A DNA stretch of 27,522 nt from Anaerorhabdus sp036636695. Its GTDB lineage: Bacteria > Bacillota_I > Bacilli_A > Erysipelotrichales > Erysipelotrichaceae. A program made the position numbers and the translations under genes. The notes under the pieces are model-generated. The model had not been told where the DNA came from. It saw only the letters and a program-made list of their open reading frames with translations, and did not search any database. The first letter of the stretch is position 1; each line of letters begins with the position of its first letter. Below, piece by piece: positions 7,823 to 16,583 of this stretch. The stretch lies in the NCBI RefSeq assembly GCF_036636695.1, contig NZ_JAVWNW010000020.1, one strand, 5' to 3'.

Positions 7823-7839
7823 TTAGTAATTCTTACTAA
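7823..7839. promoter_or_regulatory. Candidate operator upstream of the ABC exporter
   Basis: TTAGTAA-TTC-TTACTAA is a perfect 7-3-7 inverted repeat located 5 bases before a possible -35 box. Position and symmetry fit a dimeric regulator of the exporter genes. No regulator gene is adjacent in this window. Confidence 0.45.
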
Positions 7840-7844
7840 TATCC

Positions 7845-7873
7845 TTGAAGACCATGTAATTAAACTGTACATA
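7845..7873 (+). promoter_or_regulatory. Weak promoter candidate for the ABC exporter genes
   Basis: TTGAAG (7845-7850) and TACATA (7868-7873) are spaced by 17 bases. The -35 is fair and the -10 poor. It lies about 60 bases before the start codon and just after the 7823-7839 inverted repeat. Confidence 0.3.
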
Positions 7874-7933
7874 TAGTTATTATTTTATTGCTTACTGTGA
7901 ATTAATTAGAAAAATCACGTTGAGGTGGGACTT

Positions 7934-9751
7934 ATGAAATATGGCATTATTCAAAATATAAAATTCTTATATAAACAAGTATGGAGTTACAATCGTAAAA
8001 TAGTTGGATACCAAGTTCTTGAAGTTATTTTTTCTACACTTGCTCCCGTTGTTCTTGTTTTTATTCCTGCATATATTTTAAAACTGTTAGAAACAAGTCA
8101 ATCTTTTAATCACTTAATACTTAGTTGTATTTTTCTATTTATACTTTATAGCCCTATAAGTGCTTGTAAAACTTATTTCTCTGACAGAAATTCAATGCAA
8201 TATATTGAGTTTCGAAATAAGTCTATTCAAAACGATTATTTAATGAAGCAATTTCATATTCCTTATGCTATTTGGGAATCTGAAAAATTTCAAAACGATT
8301 ATTTTAAAGGATTACTTTCTATTTGCAATAACGATGAGGGTGTTGAAGATTTTCTTCATCATTTACCTATACTTGCAACAGAAATATTAAGTTTAATCAT
8401 TTTCTGTATTCTATTATCCAGTTTAAATCCACTACTTATTTTATTTTTATTGATTTTTTCATTTGTCCAAATTCTTTTCTTTATTCCTGCTTCTAATTAT
8501 CAAAATAAAATACGTGGTACTCAATTAGCAAAGTTAGAAAAAACAAATGAATATTTTAAAAAACTTAAGAGCAATTCAAATAGCGCTAAAGATATTCGTA
8601 TTTTTGGATTGCAGCATTGGTTACTTGATAAATACAAAAAATATTCTGTTGAACACGATACGTGGACTAAAAAAATCATGCATAAATTTTTCATACATGA
8701 TTTGGTAGGATGTTTAATACAATTAATCAGAGATTTAATTTGTTATGGATATCTTATTTTTGAATTATTTCGTGGACTAGACCCTTCACTTTTTATCCTT
8801 TATATTGGTGTTATCACTGGTATTTCAACTTGGTTCGATAAAATCACAACTTCTTTTTCTCGTCTTTATAAAGATAATAAAATGATCAATGATTTTCGTA
8901 CAATTATTGACTATCCTGAAACAGATGAAATATCTGGAGAGCCCCTAAAGAACAAGGAACCTTTTACAATCAAATTTAATCACGTTTCATTTTCCTACCC
9001 TGACACAGAACAATTAATTTTAGATGATATATCTTTTACGATAAATTCAAATGAAAACATTGCACTCGTTGGTGTTAATGGAGCAGGTAAATCTACTATT
9101 GTAAAACTCCTATGCGGTTTTTATAAACCTACTTCAGGTACAATCACTATAAACAGCCAAGATCTTTCAAGTTTAAACTTAGATGAATATCTTGATATGT
9201 GTTCATGTATTTTCCAAGAAACAAACACACTTGCTTTTACAGTAAAAGAAAATATCACATGTGTATCTGATGAATTTGTTGATAATGAAAAATTAAAGAC
9301 TGTAATACATCTTGCAGATTTAAAAGAGAAAATCGATGCTTTGCCAAATAGAGAATATACATATCTCGAGAAACACCTTGATTCCAATGGTGTTTCAATT
9401 TCAGGTGGAGAATTTCAAAAAATCATGTTAGCACGATCTCTATATAAGAATGGATGCTTATATCTTCTTGATGAGCCCACTGCTGCTCTTGATGCAATCA
9501 CCGAGAATAAAATTTACGAACAATACAAAATGCTTACGCAACATGCAACTTCACTTTTTATTTCACACCGTTTATCTTCAACTAAATTTTGTAATCGTAT
9601 TCTCGTTTTAGATCATGGTAAAATTATTGAAGAAGGTACGCATAAAGAGTTACTTGATAAAAATGGATTCTATGCTCAATTATTCAATATTCAAAGTCAA
9701 TATTATCAAGAAGGATGTGATGAAAATGAAATTCAAACAAGTGTGTACTGA
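7934..9751 (+). CDS. ABC exporter half-transporter A (membrane domain plus ATPase)
   Basis: This 605-residue protein has an N-terminal six-helix exporter-type membrane domain (to about residue 320) and a C-terminal ATPase domain. The ATPase has Walker A GVNGAGKST (about 380-388), Q-loop IFQETN, signature SGGEF, Walker B CLYLLDEPTAALD and the switch histidine in FISHRLSS; all catalytic residues look intact. A GTG at 7925 would extend the frame by three codons, but it overlaps the GAGGTGG ribosome site, so the ATG at 7934 is chosen. It overlaps the next half-transporter gene, and the two probably form a heterodimer that exports an unknown substrate such as a peptide, lipid or drug. No peptidase domain or precursor peptide is visible. 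Confidence 0.9.
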   Translation: MKYGIIQNIKFLYKQVWSYNRKIVGYQVLEVIFSTLAPVVLVFIPAYILKLLETSQSFNHLILSCIFLFILYSPISACKTYFSDRNSMQYIEFRNKSIQNDYLMKQFHIPYAIWESEKFQNDYFKGLLSICNNDEGVEDFLHHLPILATEILSLIIFCILLSSLNPLLILFLLIFSFVQILFFIPASNYQNKIRGTQLAKLEKTNEYFKKLKSNSNSAKDIRIFGLQHWLLDKYKKYSVEHDTWTKKIMHKFFIHDLVGCLIQLIRDLICYGYLIFELFRGLDPSLFILYIGVITGISTWFDKITTSFSRLYKDNKMINDFRTIIDYPETDEISGEPLKNKEPFTIKFNHVSFSYPDTEQLILDDISFTINSNENIALVGVNGAGKSTIVKLLCGFYKPTSGTITINSQDLSSLNLDEYLDMCSCIFQETNTLAFTVKENITCVSDEFVDNEKLKTVIHLADLKEKIDALPNREYTYLEKHLDSNGVSISGGEFQKIMLARSLYKNGCLYLLDEPTAALDAITENKIYEQYKMLTQHATSLFISHRLSSTKFCNRILVLDHGKIIEEGTHKELLDKNGFYAQLFNIQSQYYQEGCDENEIQTSVY

Positions 9752-11552
9752 AATACTAAACCTTTTGCATATTTCCACAAAAAATAATAATCTAGTTATC
9801 TTGATTTGTATTAATTCCATTACAACTGCACTTATTCCTTTTGTTAATTTATACTTTGCCATGCTAATTCTTGATTCAGTATTTGCTAAATATTTTCGTC
9901 AAAGCTTAGTTTATGCATTTGTGATGATTTTACTTGTTTTTATTTTAAACTGTATGTCAAAGTATACAGATCAGTGCCTTGCTGCTAAATATAGATTTTG
10001 TACAAATCTAGTTGAATATGAAACCGTCCATAAATCTTTCACACTTGAATATGAAGAATTTGATAAAACAGATACAATTGAGAAACTTCATTATTTAGAT
10101 GATGGTATTAATGGTGCTGGTGATATTGGTATTCAATTAAAGGATATTACACATTTACTTCAATACTGTTTTTCTTCTCTGTTTTCTCTTATCTTTATTA
10201 TTTTTCTATTCTTTCAGGTTGAATCAAATCCTTCCAATTTTTTTACATCACAAATTTCTACTTTGTTTATGATTTTACTTTTTATCTGCTTGATTGTTTT
10301 CATATTTAAAATGCAAAATATTTCTTCATCGAAAACTAATCAAATGCATCGCGAAAATATTTCTGTTAATAGTAAATCAAGTTATATATTTATGCTCCTA
10401 TTAGATTTAAAACATTCTATGGATATTCGTTTAAGCAAATTAAGTAATTTAATTTTTAATTATTATGACGGCTATAAAGATAAATCTCTGCCCATGTATA
10501 CTCAATGGGGTACAATCCTTGGAAAATATAATTCATATTCTACATTATTAATTGAAATGTATGCTGGTATTAGTTATATATTTGTTGGAGCTAAAGCATT
10601 CTACGGATTAATATCTATTGGTAGTGTATTAATGTATACTGGAGCCATTAATCAATTGATTACTACATTTCAACAAACAGTTTCTACATATTCAAAAATT
10701 TCCTATCGTTTTGAATACCTTAAGCTTCATAGTGATTTTATTAAAACAACACCTAAACATGATCTTGGTATATTGCCCATTGAAAAATCTGATGATTTCC
10801 ATTATGAATTTGAATGTAAAAATGTATCATTTAAATACCCTGGTAGCTCGGATTATGTTTTAGAGAATGTTACTTTGAAATTTGATATTGGAAAAAGACA
10901 TGCAATTGTTGGTAAAAATGGTGCTGGTAAAACAACTTTGATAAAATTATTATGTCGTCTTTATGAACCAACATCTGGACAAATTCTTTTAAATGGTGTT
11001 GATATTCGTAACTATGATTTTAACCAATACGTTCGTATATTTTCAATTGTCTTTCAAGATTATCAACTTTTCTCTTTTCCTATTGATGAAAATATTGCAG
11101 CACATGAAAATACAGATGCAATTACTATAAGAAAAATTTTAAATGATGTTCATATACTTGATCGCATAAATGAACTTCCAAAAGGAATCTATACATCACT
11201 AAATAAAGATAATACTGATGGTGTCATTCTATCTGGAGGGCAACTTCAAAAAATCTCTATTGCCCGTGCACTATATAAAAATGCCCCCTTTATTATTTTA
11301 GATGAACCAACTGCCGCATTAGACCCTGTATCAGAATCTGAGGTATATACCGAGTTTAATGGTCTTGTTGAAGGAAAAACTTCTATTTTTATATCACATA
11401 GAATGAGCAGTTGTATTTTTTGTGACAAGATTTTTGTATTTGATCACGGAAAACTTATTGATGAAGGAAATCATACAGAGTTATTAAAGAGTAGTTCAAT
11501 TTATTCTTCCTTATGGCACGCACAATCCCAACATTACGCTAAAACAAATTAA
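9726..11552 (+). CDS. ABC exporter half-transporter B (membrane domain plus ATPase)
   Basis: This 608-residue partner of the preceding half-transporter has the same layout: a hydrophobic membrane domain in the first 330 or so residues, then an ATPase with Walker A GKNGAGKTT, Q-loop FQDYQLF, signature SGGQLQK, Walker B FIILDEPTAALD and switch FISHRMSS. Both ATP sites of the pair therefore look catalytic, unlike many heterodimers with one degenerate site. The open frame extends back to 9615 inside the upstream gene. The ATG at 9726 lies 10 bases after AAGGA; 9720 is an alternative two codons longer. The 26-base overlap implies coupled translation. The gene is followed directly by a strong terminator. 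Confidence 0.9.
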   Translation: MKFKQVCTEILNLLHISTKNNNLVILICINSITTALIPFVNLYFAMLILDSVFAKYFRQSLVYAFVMILLVFILNCMSKYTDQCLAAKYRFCTNLVEYETVHKSFTLEYEEFDKTDTIEKLHYLDDGINGAGDIGIQLKDITHLLQYCFSSLFSLIFIIFLFFQVESNPSNFFTSQISTLFMILLFICLIVFIFKMQNISSSKTNQMHRENISVNSKSSYIFMLLLDLKHSMDIRLSKLSNLIFNYYDGYKDKSLPMYTQWGTILGKYNSYSTLLIEMYAGISYIFVGAKAFYGLISIGSVLMYTGAINQLITTFQQTVSTYSKISYRFEYLKLHSDFIKTTPKHDLGILPIEKSDDFHYEFECKNVSFKYPGSSDYVLENVTLKFDIGKRHAIVGKNGAGKTTLIKLLCRLYEPTSGQILLNGVDIRNYDFNQYVRIFSIVFQDYQLFSFPIDENIAAHENTDAITIRKILNDVHILDRINELPKGIYTSLNKDNTDGVILSGGQLQKISIARALYKNAPFIILDEPTAALDPVSESEVYTEFNGLVEGKTSIFISHRMSSCIFCDKIFVFDHGKLIDEGNHTELLKSSSIYSSLWHAQSQHYAKTN

Positions 11553-11576
11553 AGGTATAACTTAACAGTTATACCT
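11553..11576. terminator. Bidirectional terminator between convergent transcription units
   Basis: A perfect 10-bp stem, AGGTATAACT / AGTTATACCT, with a 4-base loop begins right after the exporter stop codon. CATTTTATT follows on the plus strand, and TTTAATTTG follows on the minus strand. It fits the end of both the exporter genes and the phn transporter genes. Confidence 0.85.
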
Positions 11577-11580
11577 CATT

Positions 11581-12420
11581 TTATTCTATTGTTTTTGCAC
11601 GAAGTTTATTTATTAGAATTTCAAATAGGAAGGCTACTGCAAATACACATAGTATTGAAAATCCAAGTCCTGGATAAAATCCACTTCTTGAATAACCATT
11701 AATTACACTTCCAATTGTACCAGCCACTCCAATCGCTGGCCCAACTACTACCGCTACCGCAAAGTTAATTTCGCTACGCATTGCTAGCCAAGCAATGATG
11801 CGACTTGATGACGAAGGAAGTACGGCTTCAGTAATAATTTGGAACCAGCTAGCTCCACTTGCCTTTAGAGCTTCAATTACTCCTGGGTCAACTTCTTCAA
11901 AACTTTCGCTATACGATTTAACAAAGAAGGCCCATCCATGGAAAATCATCCCGACAACTGCTGTTGTTGCGCTTAGTCCATAAGAGGAAATGAAGATTAA
12001 AACCCAAATAATTGTTGGAACTGCACGAACAAAACTTGCAATTGCTTTAATGATATTTGAACATTTCACACTTGATAAATTACTTGCTGCTAGTAGTCCA
12101 AACGGAAAGGCTATTACAGCTGCTAGAATTGTTGATAATACACCCAAGAATATCGTATTTACCAAGAGTGAAGAGATTGTAATCATTTCACTAATTTTCA
12201 ATGCATCAAATCTAAAGAATGAACCAAAAATGGTAAGAATTAAGTCTGGACGAAATTGATCCCATTTATACGTTGTAGAAACTAGAAATGTAATGAATAA
12301 TATACCAAAAATCAATAAGATTAATTTAATTAATACATCACTTGTTTCTTGGTTTTTAAGCTTATATCGCTTCGCTTTTTTACCCTGAATATTTTCAGAG
12401 ACTAATTGTATTTCAGTCAT
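11581..12420 (-). CDS. phnE: Phosphonate ABC transporter permease PhnE (distal copy)
   Basis: This 279-residue inner-membrane permease of a PhnCDE-type importer has about six membrane helices. The ATPase-docking EAA loop is clear as IEALKASGASWFQIITEAVLPS in the second half. A longer charged N-terminal tail (about 30 residues) precedes the first helix. It begins 1 base after the stop of the other permease gene. AAGGAGG lies 13 bases before the ATG, rather far, so coupling to the upstream gene may help translation. The two PhnE-like proteins probably form a heterodimeric channel. It is the last gene of the transporter unit, followed by a terminator. Confidence 0.9.
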   Translation of the reverse strand: MTEIQLVSENIQGKKAKRYKLKNQETSDVLIKLILLIFGILFITFLVSTTYKWDQFRPDLILTIFGSFFRFDALKISEMITISSLLVNTIFLGVLSTILAAVIAFPFGLLAASNLSSVKCSNIIKAIASFVRAVPTIIWVLIFISSYGLSATTAVVGMIFHGWAFFVKSYSESFEEVDPGVIEALKASGASWFQIITEAVLPSSSSRIIAWLAMRSEINFAVAVVVGPAIGVAGTIGSVINGYSRSGFYPGLGFSILCVFAVAFLFEILINKLRAKTIE

Positions 12421-12421
12421 A

Positions 12422-13198
12422 TTATTCCATTATCCTCCTTCTTACATAGTTTGAAGTTTGGTCGAAAATTAATATTACAATGACAACTAACAAAATTGCT
12501 GTGAATAATGATGTGAATTGTCTAAAGTGTTTATAATTACTAATTAAATATCCAATCCCACTTCCTGTTAACATACCAATAATTGTTGATGAACGTATGT
12601 TATTTTCAGCAGAATACAAACCCCATGAAATTAGTGATGGCATTACTTCTGGAATGACTGCACAAAAGATGATTTGCCAATATGATGCTCCTGTTGCTTC
12701 TAGTGCTTCAATACAAGCAGCATTGGTTTCATCAATTGCATCTGCATAAACTCTTGTGAGAAAACCAAATGAAATAATAGATAATACAATGAATGCTAAG
12801 AACTCCCCAAACCAGAAACATATAAGCAATGTAATTGCCCAAACACCTTCTGGAATATTTCTTGTAAGGGAAGCAATAAAGCGGACAATAAGTTGAAGTA
12901 ATTTATTCTTACCTGTTTTTTTAGAAATTGCAATTGCCGCAAATAATCCTAATACCATCCCTACAAAGGAACCTGCAACAGATAACAAGATTGTTGACCA
13001 TAATTGAATTAACATTGAATTGAAATCAGTAAAACTTGGTGGCAGATATAATTCTATAAAACGTGCAATTCCTTTTGGAAAGTTTGTAATTGAGTCAATC
13101 CATTGAAAGTGAATTGCGTTCCCTACAAGTGCAGTACATACAACAACTGCAATGCAAGTAAATACTAGGATTCTTTGTTTTTTCTTTAAATAATTCAT
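12422..13198 (-). CDS. phnE: Phosphonate ABC transporter permease PhnE (proximal copy)
   Basis: This 258-residue permease of the same importer has about six helices and the EAA loop CIEALEATGASYWQIIFCAVIPE. It differs enough from the distal copy to be a paralog, not a recent duplicate. An AAGGA ribosome site lies 9 bases before the ATG. It sits 2 bases after phnC. Two-permease phn systems are common in Gram-positive bacteria. The family also includes phosphite and phosphate-type importers, but the adjoining C-P lyase operon argues for phosphonates. Confidence 0.9.
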   Translation of the reverse strand: MNYLKKKQRILVFTCIAVVVCTALVGNAIHFQWIDSITNFPKGIARFIELYLPPSFTDFNSMLIQLWSTILLSVAGSFVGMVLGLFAAIAISKKTGKNKLLQLIVRFIASLTRNIPEGVWAITLLICFWFGEFLAFIVLSIISFGFLTRVYADAIDETNAACIEALEATGASYWQIIFCAVIPEVMPSLISWGLYSAENNIRSSTIIGMLTGSGIGYLISNYKHFRQFTSLFTAILLVVIVILIFDQTSNYVRRRIME

Positions 13199-13200
13199 CG

Positions 13201-13980
13201 CTAGTTTTCCTTTTCACGATTAATTAAATCTTCGATTTTAACGCCATAAATTTTTTCAATCATTTCGTCTGTTAATTCTTCTGGTTTACCATTGAATACA
13301 ATTTCTCCTGCATGCATACCAATAATACGATCAGAGTAATGTAATGCAACATCCACTTGATGTAGATTGACTAGGCATGGAATTTTTGTTTTGTTAACAA
13401 TTTCTTTTAAGTATTCCATGATAACTTTACTTGATTGGGGATCTAATGAAGCTATTGGTTCATCGCATAAAATCATTTTTGGATTTTGTACAAGTGCTCT
13501 TGCGATTCCAACTCTTTGTTTTTGACCACCTGATAATTTCGAACAACGATCATATGCACGGTCTTCAAGTCCCACCATCTTTAATATACTCATCGCTGAA
13601 TCAATATCTTCCTTACGGTATTGTTTGAGAAGTGATTGTAGCCATGTGTAGTTTGCTAGACGACCATGTAAAACATTTTCTAAAACACTTGAACGATAAA
13701 CAAGGTTGTAGTGTTGAAATACCATACCAACATTTTTACGGATTGATTTCAATTCTTTTTTATTTGCTTTTACTACATCTACCCCATTGAATACAATATC
13801 CCCATTTGTTACATCAATCATTCTATTGATTGTACGAAGTAAAGTTGATTTTCCTGCTCCACTTGGTCCAATGATAGATACAAGTTCTCCTACTTTAACT
13901 TCTATTGAAACATTATTGAGTGCTGTAATTTTATTGTCATATATTTTAGATACATGATTCATCTGCAAAACTTGTGTCAT
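13201..13980 (-). CDS. phnC: Phosphonate ABC transporter ATP-binding protein PhnC
   Basis: This 259-residue cytosolic ATPase powers phosphonate import. It has Walker A GPSGAGKST (residues 38-46), Q-loop VFQHYNLVYRSSVLENVLHGRL (a PhnC-typical stretch), signature LSGGQKQRVGIARAL, Walker B MILCDEPIASLD and the switch region LVNLHQVDVAL. A GGGAG ribosome site lies 6 bases before the ATG. It lies between phnD and the two phnE genes in the order D-C-E-E. The VYRSS and LHQVD segments distinguish it from generic amino-acid ATPases. Confidence 0.95.
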   Translation of the reverse strand: MTQVLQMNHVSKIYDNKITALNNVSIEVKVGELVSIIGPSGAGKSTLLRTINRMIDVTNGDIVFNGVDVVKANKKELKSIRKNVGMVFQHYNLVYRSSVLENVLHGRLANYTWLQSLLKQYRKEDIDSAMSILKMVGLEDRAYDRCSKLSGGQKQRVGIARALVQNPKMILCDEPIASLDPQSSKVIMEYLKEIVNKTKIPCLVNLHQVDVALHYSDRIIGMHAGEIVFNGKPEELTDEMIEKIYGVKIEDLINREKEN

Positions 13981-13991
13981 AAATATCTCCC

Positions 13992-14957
13992 TTAATCTTT
14001 ATACATTGCAAATACGAAATCGTAGAATCCGTCAGGTATTGCAATAAAGCGATTTTTTCCAGCTGCATCACTTTCGAAGAAGAATCCATTTTCATCATCG
14101 AAGAAATTAGGCACTGAATTTTCTGGTGTTAATGAAGTGAAATGAGTAATGATTTTTTCTTGCATTTCTGGAGTAATGTAATCTGAATTTACCCATAATG
14201 GTCCATTAGGTACAGCTACTTCATCAATGATGTATAAATCATTTTTGTAATCTTCTCCATATTTACAACAGAATGCTCCTGCATAAACTTTCTTTTCTAC
14301 AATTAGTTGAACTGAACCTGGGTGATTTCCACCAAATTGAATTTCAGAGAATAGTCCACCATCTTTGTCTGTCTTTTCGAAAACTTGTGATTTGTTTGAA
14401 ACTTTTCCATTACCTTCAGGTCCAAACATCAAATATAAAGATGTTGTTGGAACTAAACGTCCTGATGTAGAAGTTGCTGATACAAATGAGAATGATTTGT
14501 TTAGAAGTTGTTCATACATTTGTTCTTTTGTTTTTCCTTCGAAATCAGCTTTATTTGCAGTACTTGTCGCAATATAAGCTGGGTATGATGCTTTTGTTAC
14601 ATCACCATCTTCACCATATGTAACTAGTGGAATAATTGCATCATCTTCCATTTTTGTTGCTGCAAACGTTGCTCCTGATTCCCAAGCGATTTGTGCTGTT
14701 CCTGTTAACATTGCTTCAGTTACTGCAGAATAGTCATCACATACAATTCCTGTAACATTAACGTCAGTACCTAATGCATTTTTGATTTCATCAATCAACA
14801 TTTGGTCAACGGTACTAATCCCACCTGATTGTTCGTTTGGTAAGAATGCTACTGTAATATCTTTTATTGTTGTTACTGTTTTGTTGTCTTCTTGTTTTGG
14901 TTGTGCACACCCTGTCACTAATAATAATGCTAAACATCCCGCGAATATTTTTTTCAT
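13992..14957 (-). CDS. phnD: Phosphonate-binding lipoprotein PhnD
   Basis: This 321-residue extracellular solute-binding protein delivers phosphonate to the PhnE channel. The N-terminus MKKIFAGCLALLLVTGC is a lipoprotein signal, with lipobox LVTGC and Cys17 as the lipid anchor. The body carries PhnD-like segments: ITVAFLPNEQSGG, TGIVCDDYSAVTEAM, AQIAWESGATFAA and SATSTSGRLVPT. The frame extends upstream to 15005, but the GGAGG site sits 5 bases before the ATG at 14957 and the lipoprotein signal begins there. It heads the transporter unit, separated from the catabolic genes by a terminator, so it needs its own promoter or read-through. The exact ligand (phosphonate, phosphite or an ester) is not readable. 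Confidence 0.93.
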   Translation of the reverse strand: MKKIFAGCLALLLVTGCAQPKQEDNKTVTTIKDITVAFLPNEQSGGISTVDQMLIDEIKNALGTDVNVTGIVCDDYSAVTEAMLTGTAQIAWESGATFAATKMEDDAIIPLVTYGEDGDVTKASYPAYIATSTANKADFEGKTKEQMYEQLLNKSFSFVSATSTSGRLVPTTSLYLMFGPEGNGKVSNKSQVFEKTDKDGGLFSEIQFGGNHPGSVQLIVEKKVYAGAFCCKYGEDYKNDLYIIDEVAVPNGPLWVNSDYITPEMQEKIITHFTSLTPENSVPNFFDDENGFFFESDAAGKNRFIAIPDGFYDFVFAMYKD

Positions 14958-15004
14958 AAATCCTCCATGTAGATTAACTACACTCCAACTATAAGATTTC
15001 AACA

Positions 15005-15044
15005 TAAAAAAAGAATTAACTCTTTGTTAAAACTGAGTTAATTC
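15005..15044 (-). terminator. Strong terminator at the end of the C-P lyase operon
   Basis: On the minus strand a perfect 10-bp stem, GAATTAACTC / GAGTTAATTC, with a 12-base loop is followed by seven T. The stop codon of the IMPase-like gene (15038-15040) lies within the stem. It divides the catabolic genes from phnDCEE. The 47-base stretch between it and phnD has no convincing promoter, only TTGAAA with a poor -10 and a TGTAG-TTAAT-CTACA inverted repeat. Confidence 0.9.
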
Positions 15045-15847
15045 CATCTTACTAGTTCTTGTTTGAATTCATCTAATAAATTTTTTGATGATGCGGCAAT
15101 GCATGTTTGGTTCTCATCCATCTTCGCAAGACTTGTTAATGTTTCAATACATCCACCAACTTCTTCTAATACGATTCTTGCTGCTGCATAATCCCATAAC
15201 TTTACATGATTTGATACAAATAATTGTTTCTCATTTTCAGCAATATGACAAATTGTCAAAGAACTACATCCAAAACTACGATGGCCTCTAATTTTCCTTG
15301 TCAATACTTTTAAATTAAGTTCATGTGCTTGTTGAAAACTGAGTAAACTTTTTAAACTTCCATCTAAAATCGATTCGCTTAACTTGTGCTCTTTAAGACG
15401 ATTCAACCGGAGATCATTTTTGAAAGCTCCTTGGTCTTTAATGCAATGATAGAGAACATCACTTTCCACATCATACACCAATCCAAACATTGGTATACCT
15501 TCATGATAATACGCTAATGAAATGGCATAATTTTTTTTCATCATTACAAAATTTGTTGTGCCATCAATTGGATCTAAGATCCAAAGATTGCTTGAATGAA
15601 TATCCTTTACATTTTCTTCACTTAACCATGAGTCATCTGAATATTCTTTCTTAATTTCTTCAATAATCATTGTTTGACATTCTACATCACAGTTTGTAAC
15701 TAAATCAGAAATATCATTATCTTTTAAATCTACTTGTATTAAAACTTTTTCTTTAACATTTTCCCCTGCTTTTAGTACTACTTTTTTTGCAGTTTCAAAT
15801 TTCTTAAAAATAAGATCCAATTTCTGGTTCATTTCCATAGTTGCCAT
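15038..15847 (-). CDS. Inositol-monophosphatase-family phosphatase in the phn operon
   Basis: This 269-residue Mg2+-dependent sugar-phosphatase fold has the three family motifs: WLSEEN with metal-binding Glu78, WILDPIDGTTNF with Asp92 and Asp95, and LWDYAAA with Asp219. These residues look intact, so it should be active. The ATG at 15847 is preferred over a GTG at 15856 that sits almost on the GGAGG site. It overlaps the PHP gene by 44 bases and is the last gene before the operon terminator, so it very probably serves phosphonate breakdown. Possible substrates are a ribose bisphosphate released from the cyclic intermediate, or a phosphorylated phosphonate ester. Neither is proven; ordinary inositol phosphatase activity remains possible. 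Confidence 0.88.
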   Translation of the reverse strand: MATMEMNQKLDLIFKKFETAKKVVLKAGENVKEKVLIQVDLKDNDISDLVTNCDVECQTMIIEEIKKEYSDDSWLSEENVKDIHSSNLWILDPIDGTTNFVMMKKNYAISLAYYHEGIPMFGLVYDVESDVLYHCIKDQGAFKNDLRLNRLKEHKLSESILDGSLKSLLSFQQAHELNLKVLTRKIRGHRSFGCSSLTICHIAENEKQLFVSNHVKLWDYAAARIVLEEVGGCIETLTSLAKMDENQTCIAASSKNLLDEFKQELVRWN

Positions 15848-16583
15848 GATTATCACTTCCTCCAGTTTCTAACCATTCAAATTGTTTTGCAATTTCATTA
15901 CAGGTTTCAATATTCTCTTTGGTTTGTGAACTGTGATACGTTTCTATACCATCAATTCCATAGCGTTTATATCGTTCTAATTCTGTTTCACACTTACTAA
16001 GAAATGGATGTGCTAATATCGCAAATCCATAATCTTCATGAATACTATGAATAACTTCTTTGATATGAGGTAGTTGTGGTTTTATTTCACATGGTCCACC
16101 ATTCTTAAACATCTCTTTATAAAAGTCTCCATAGATTTTATCAGTATATCCTTTTTCTTTGAGTACATCTAAAATATGTTGTTTGTAGAGGCACGGACTA
16201 TTTCCTTTTTTAGATTCTACTTCTTCAACTGTTATCTTGAAATTCAAATCATGTAGAAGTGAAATTTGTTGATAAGCTATTTCATTTCTTTGCTTTATTG
16301 TTGATTCACAAATTGCCTTAATGTTTGTTGCTTCTATGTTAAATTGATATGCAAGTATATGTACCTCTTTTTTTATTTTTGGATCCCATGCACTTATCTC
16401 AATTCCTGGATGAATAATTAATTGACCAGATTCTGTCTTGTTTATTTCATCTAAATTATTCACTGAATCATGATCTGTAATTGCTATTGAGTGCAAATTG
16501 TTTTTAATTGCTATTTCTACAATTTCTTTAATAGATCGATTTGAATCAGAATAATTTGAATGAATATGCCAATCTCTATTCAT
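15804..16583 (-). CDS. PHP-domain phosphoesterase, PhnPP-like (cyclic ribose phosphate hydrolase)
   Basis: This 259-residue PHP-family metal phosphoesterase shows the expected metal ligands in order: His6 and His8 (HIHSNYSD), Asp37 and His38 (ITDHDS), Glu62 (PGIEIS), His75, His192 (LAHPF), and Asp244 and His246 (GGSDNHG). In Eggerthella lenta a PHP protein encoded with phn genes (PhnPP, EC 3.1.4.57) converts 5-phosphoribosyl 1,2-cyclic phosphate to ribose 5-phosphate in two steps. Its position between phnL and the IMPase-like gene, with no phnP in view, makes the same role likely here. It overlaps phnL by 8 bases. A generic nucleotide or histidinol-phosphate activity is the alternative. Confidence 0.85.
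   Translation of the reverse strand: MNRDWHIHSNYSDSNRSIKEIVEIAIKNNLHSIAITDHDSVNNLDEINKTESGQLIIHPGIEISAWDPKIKKEVHILAYQFNIEATNIKAICESTIKQRNEIAYQQISLLHDLNFKITVEEVESKKGNSPCLYKQHILDVLKEKGYTDKIYGDFYKEMFKNGGPCEIKPQLPHIKEVIHSIHEDYGFAILAHPFLSKCETELERYKRYGIDGIETYHSSQTKENIETCNEIAKQFEWLETGGSDNHGNYGNEPEIGSYF

Larger units (their letters stand above)
7674..7933. other. Divergent intergenic region between the oxidoreductase and ABC exporter genes
   Basis: These 260 bases are very AT-rich and hold no coding sequence that I can support. On the minus strand an AGAGG ribosome site precedes the oxidoreductase. TTGACA and TATAAT (7696-7701) are both present but only 7 bases apart, so the real -35/-10 pairing is unclear. 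The plus-strand side carries an inverted repeat and a weak promoter candidate, listed separately. Confidence 0.6.

Noticed and set aside
9615..9725. Long N-terminal extension of the second exporter gene
   Set aside because: It lies wholly inside the first exporter gene and has no ribosome site. Family proteins start near MKFKQ.
14958..15005. Upstream extension of PhnD by 16 codons
   Set aside because: It would put extra residues before a perfect lipoprotein signal, and the GGAGG site lies within the extension.
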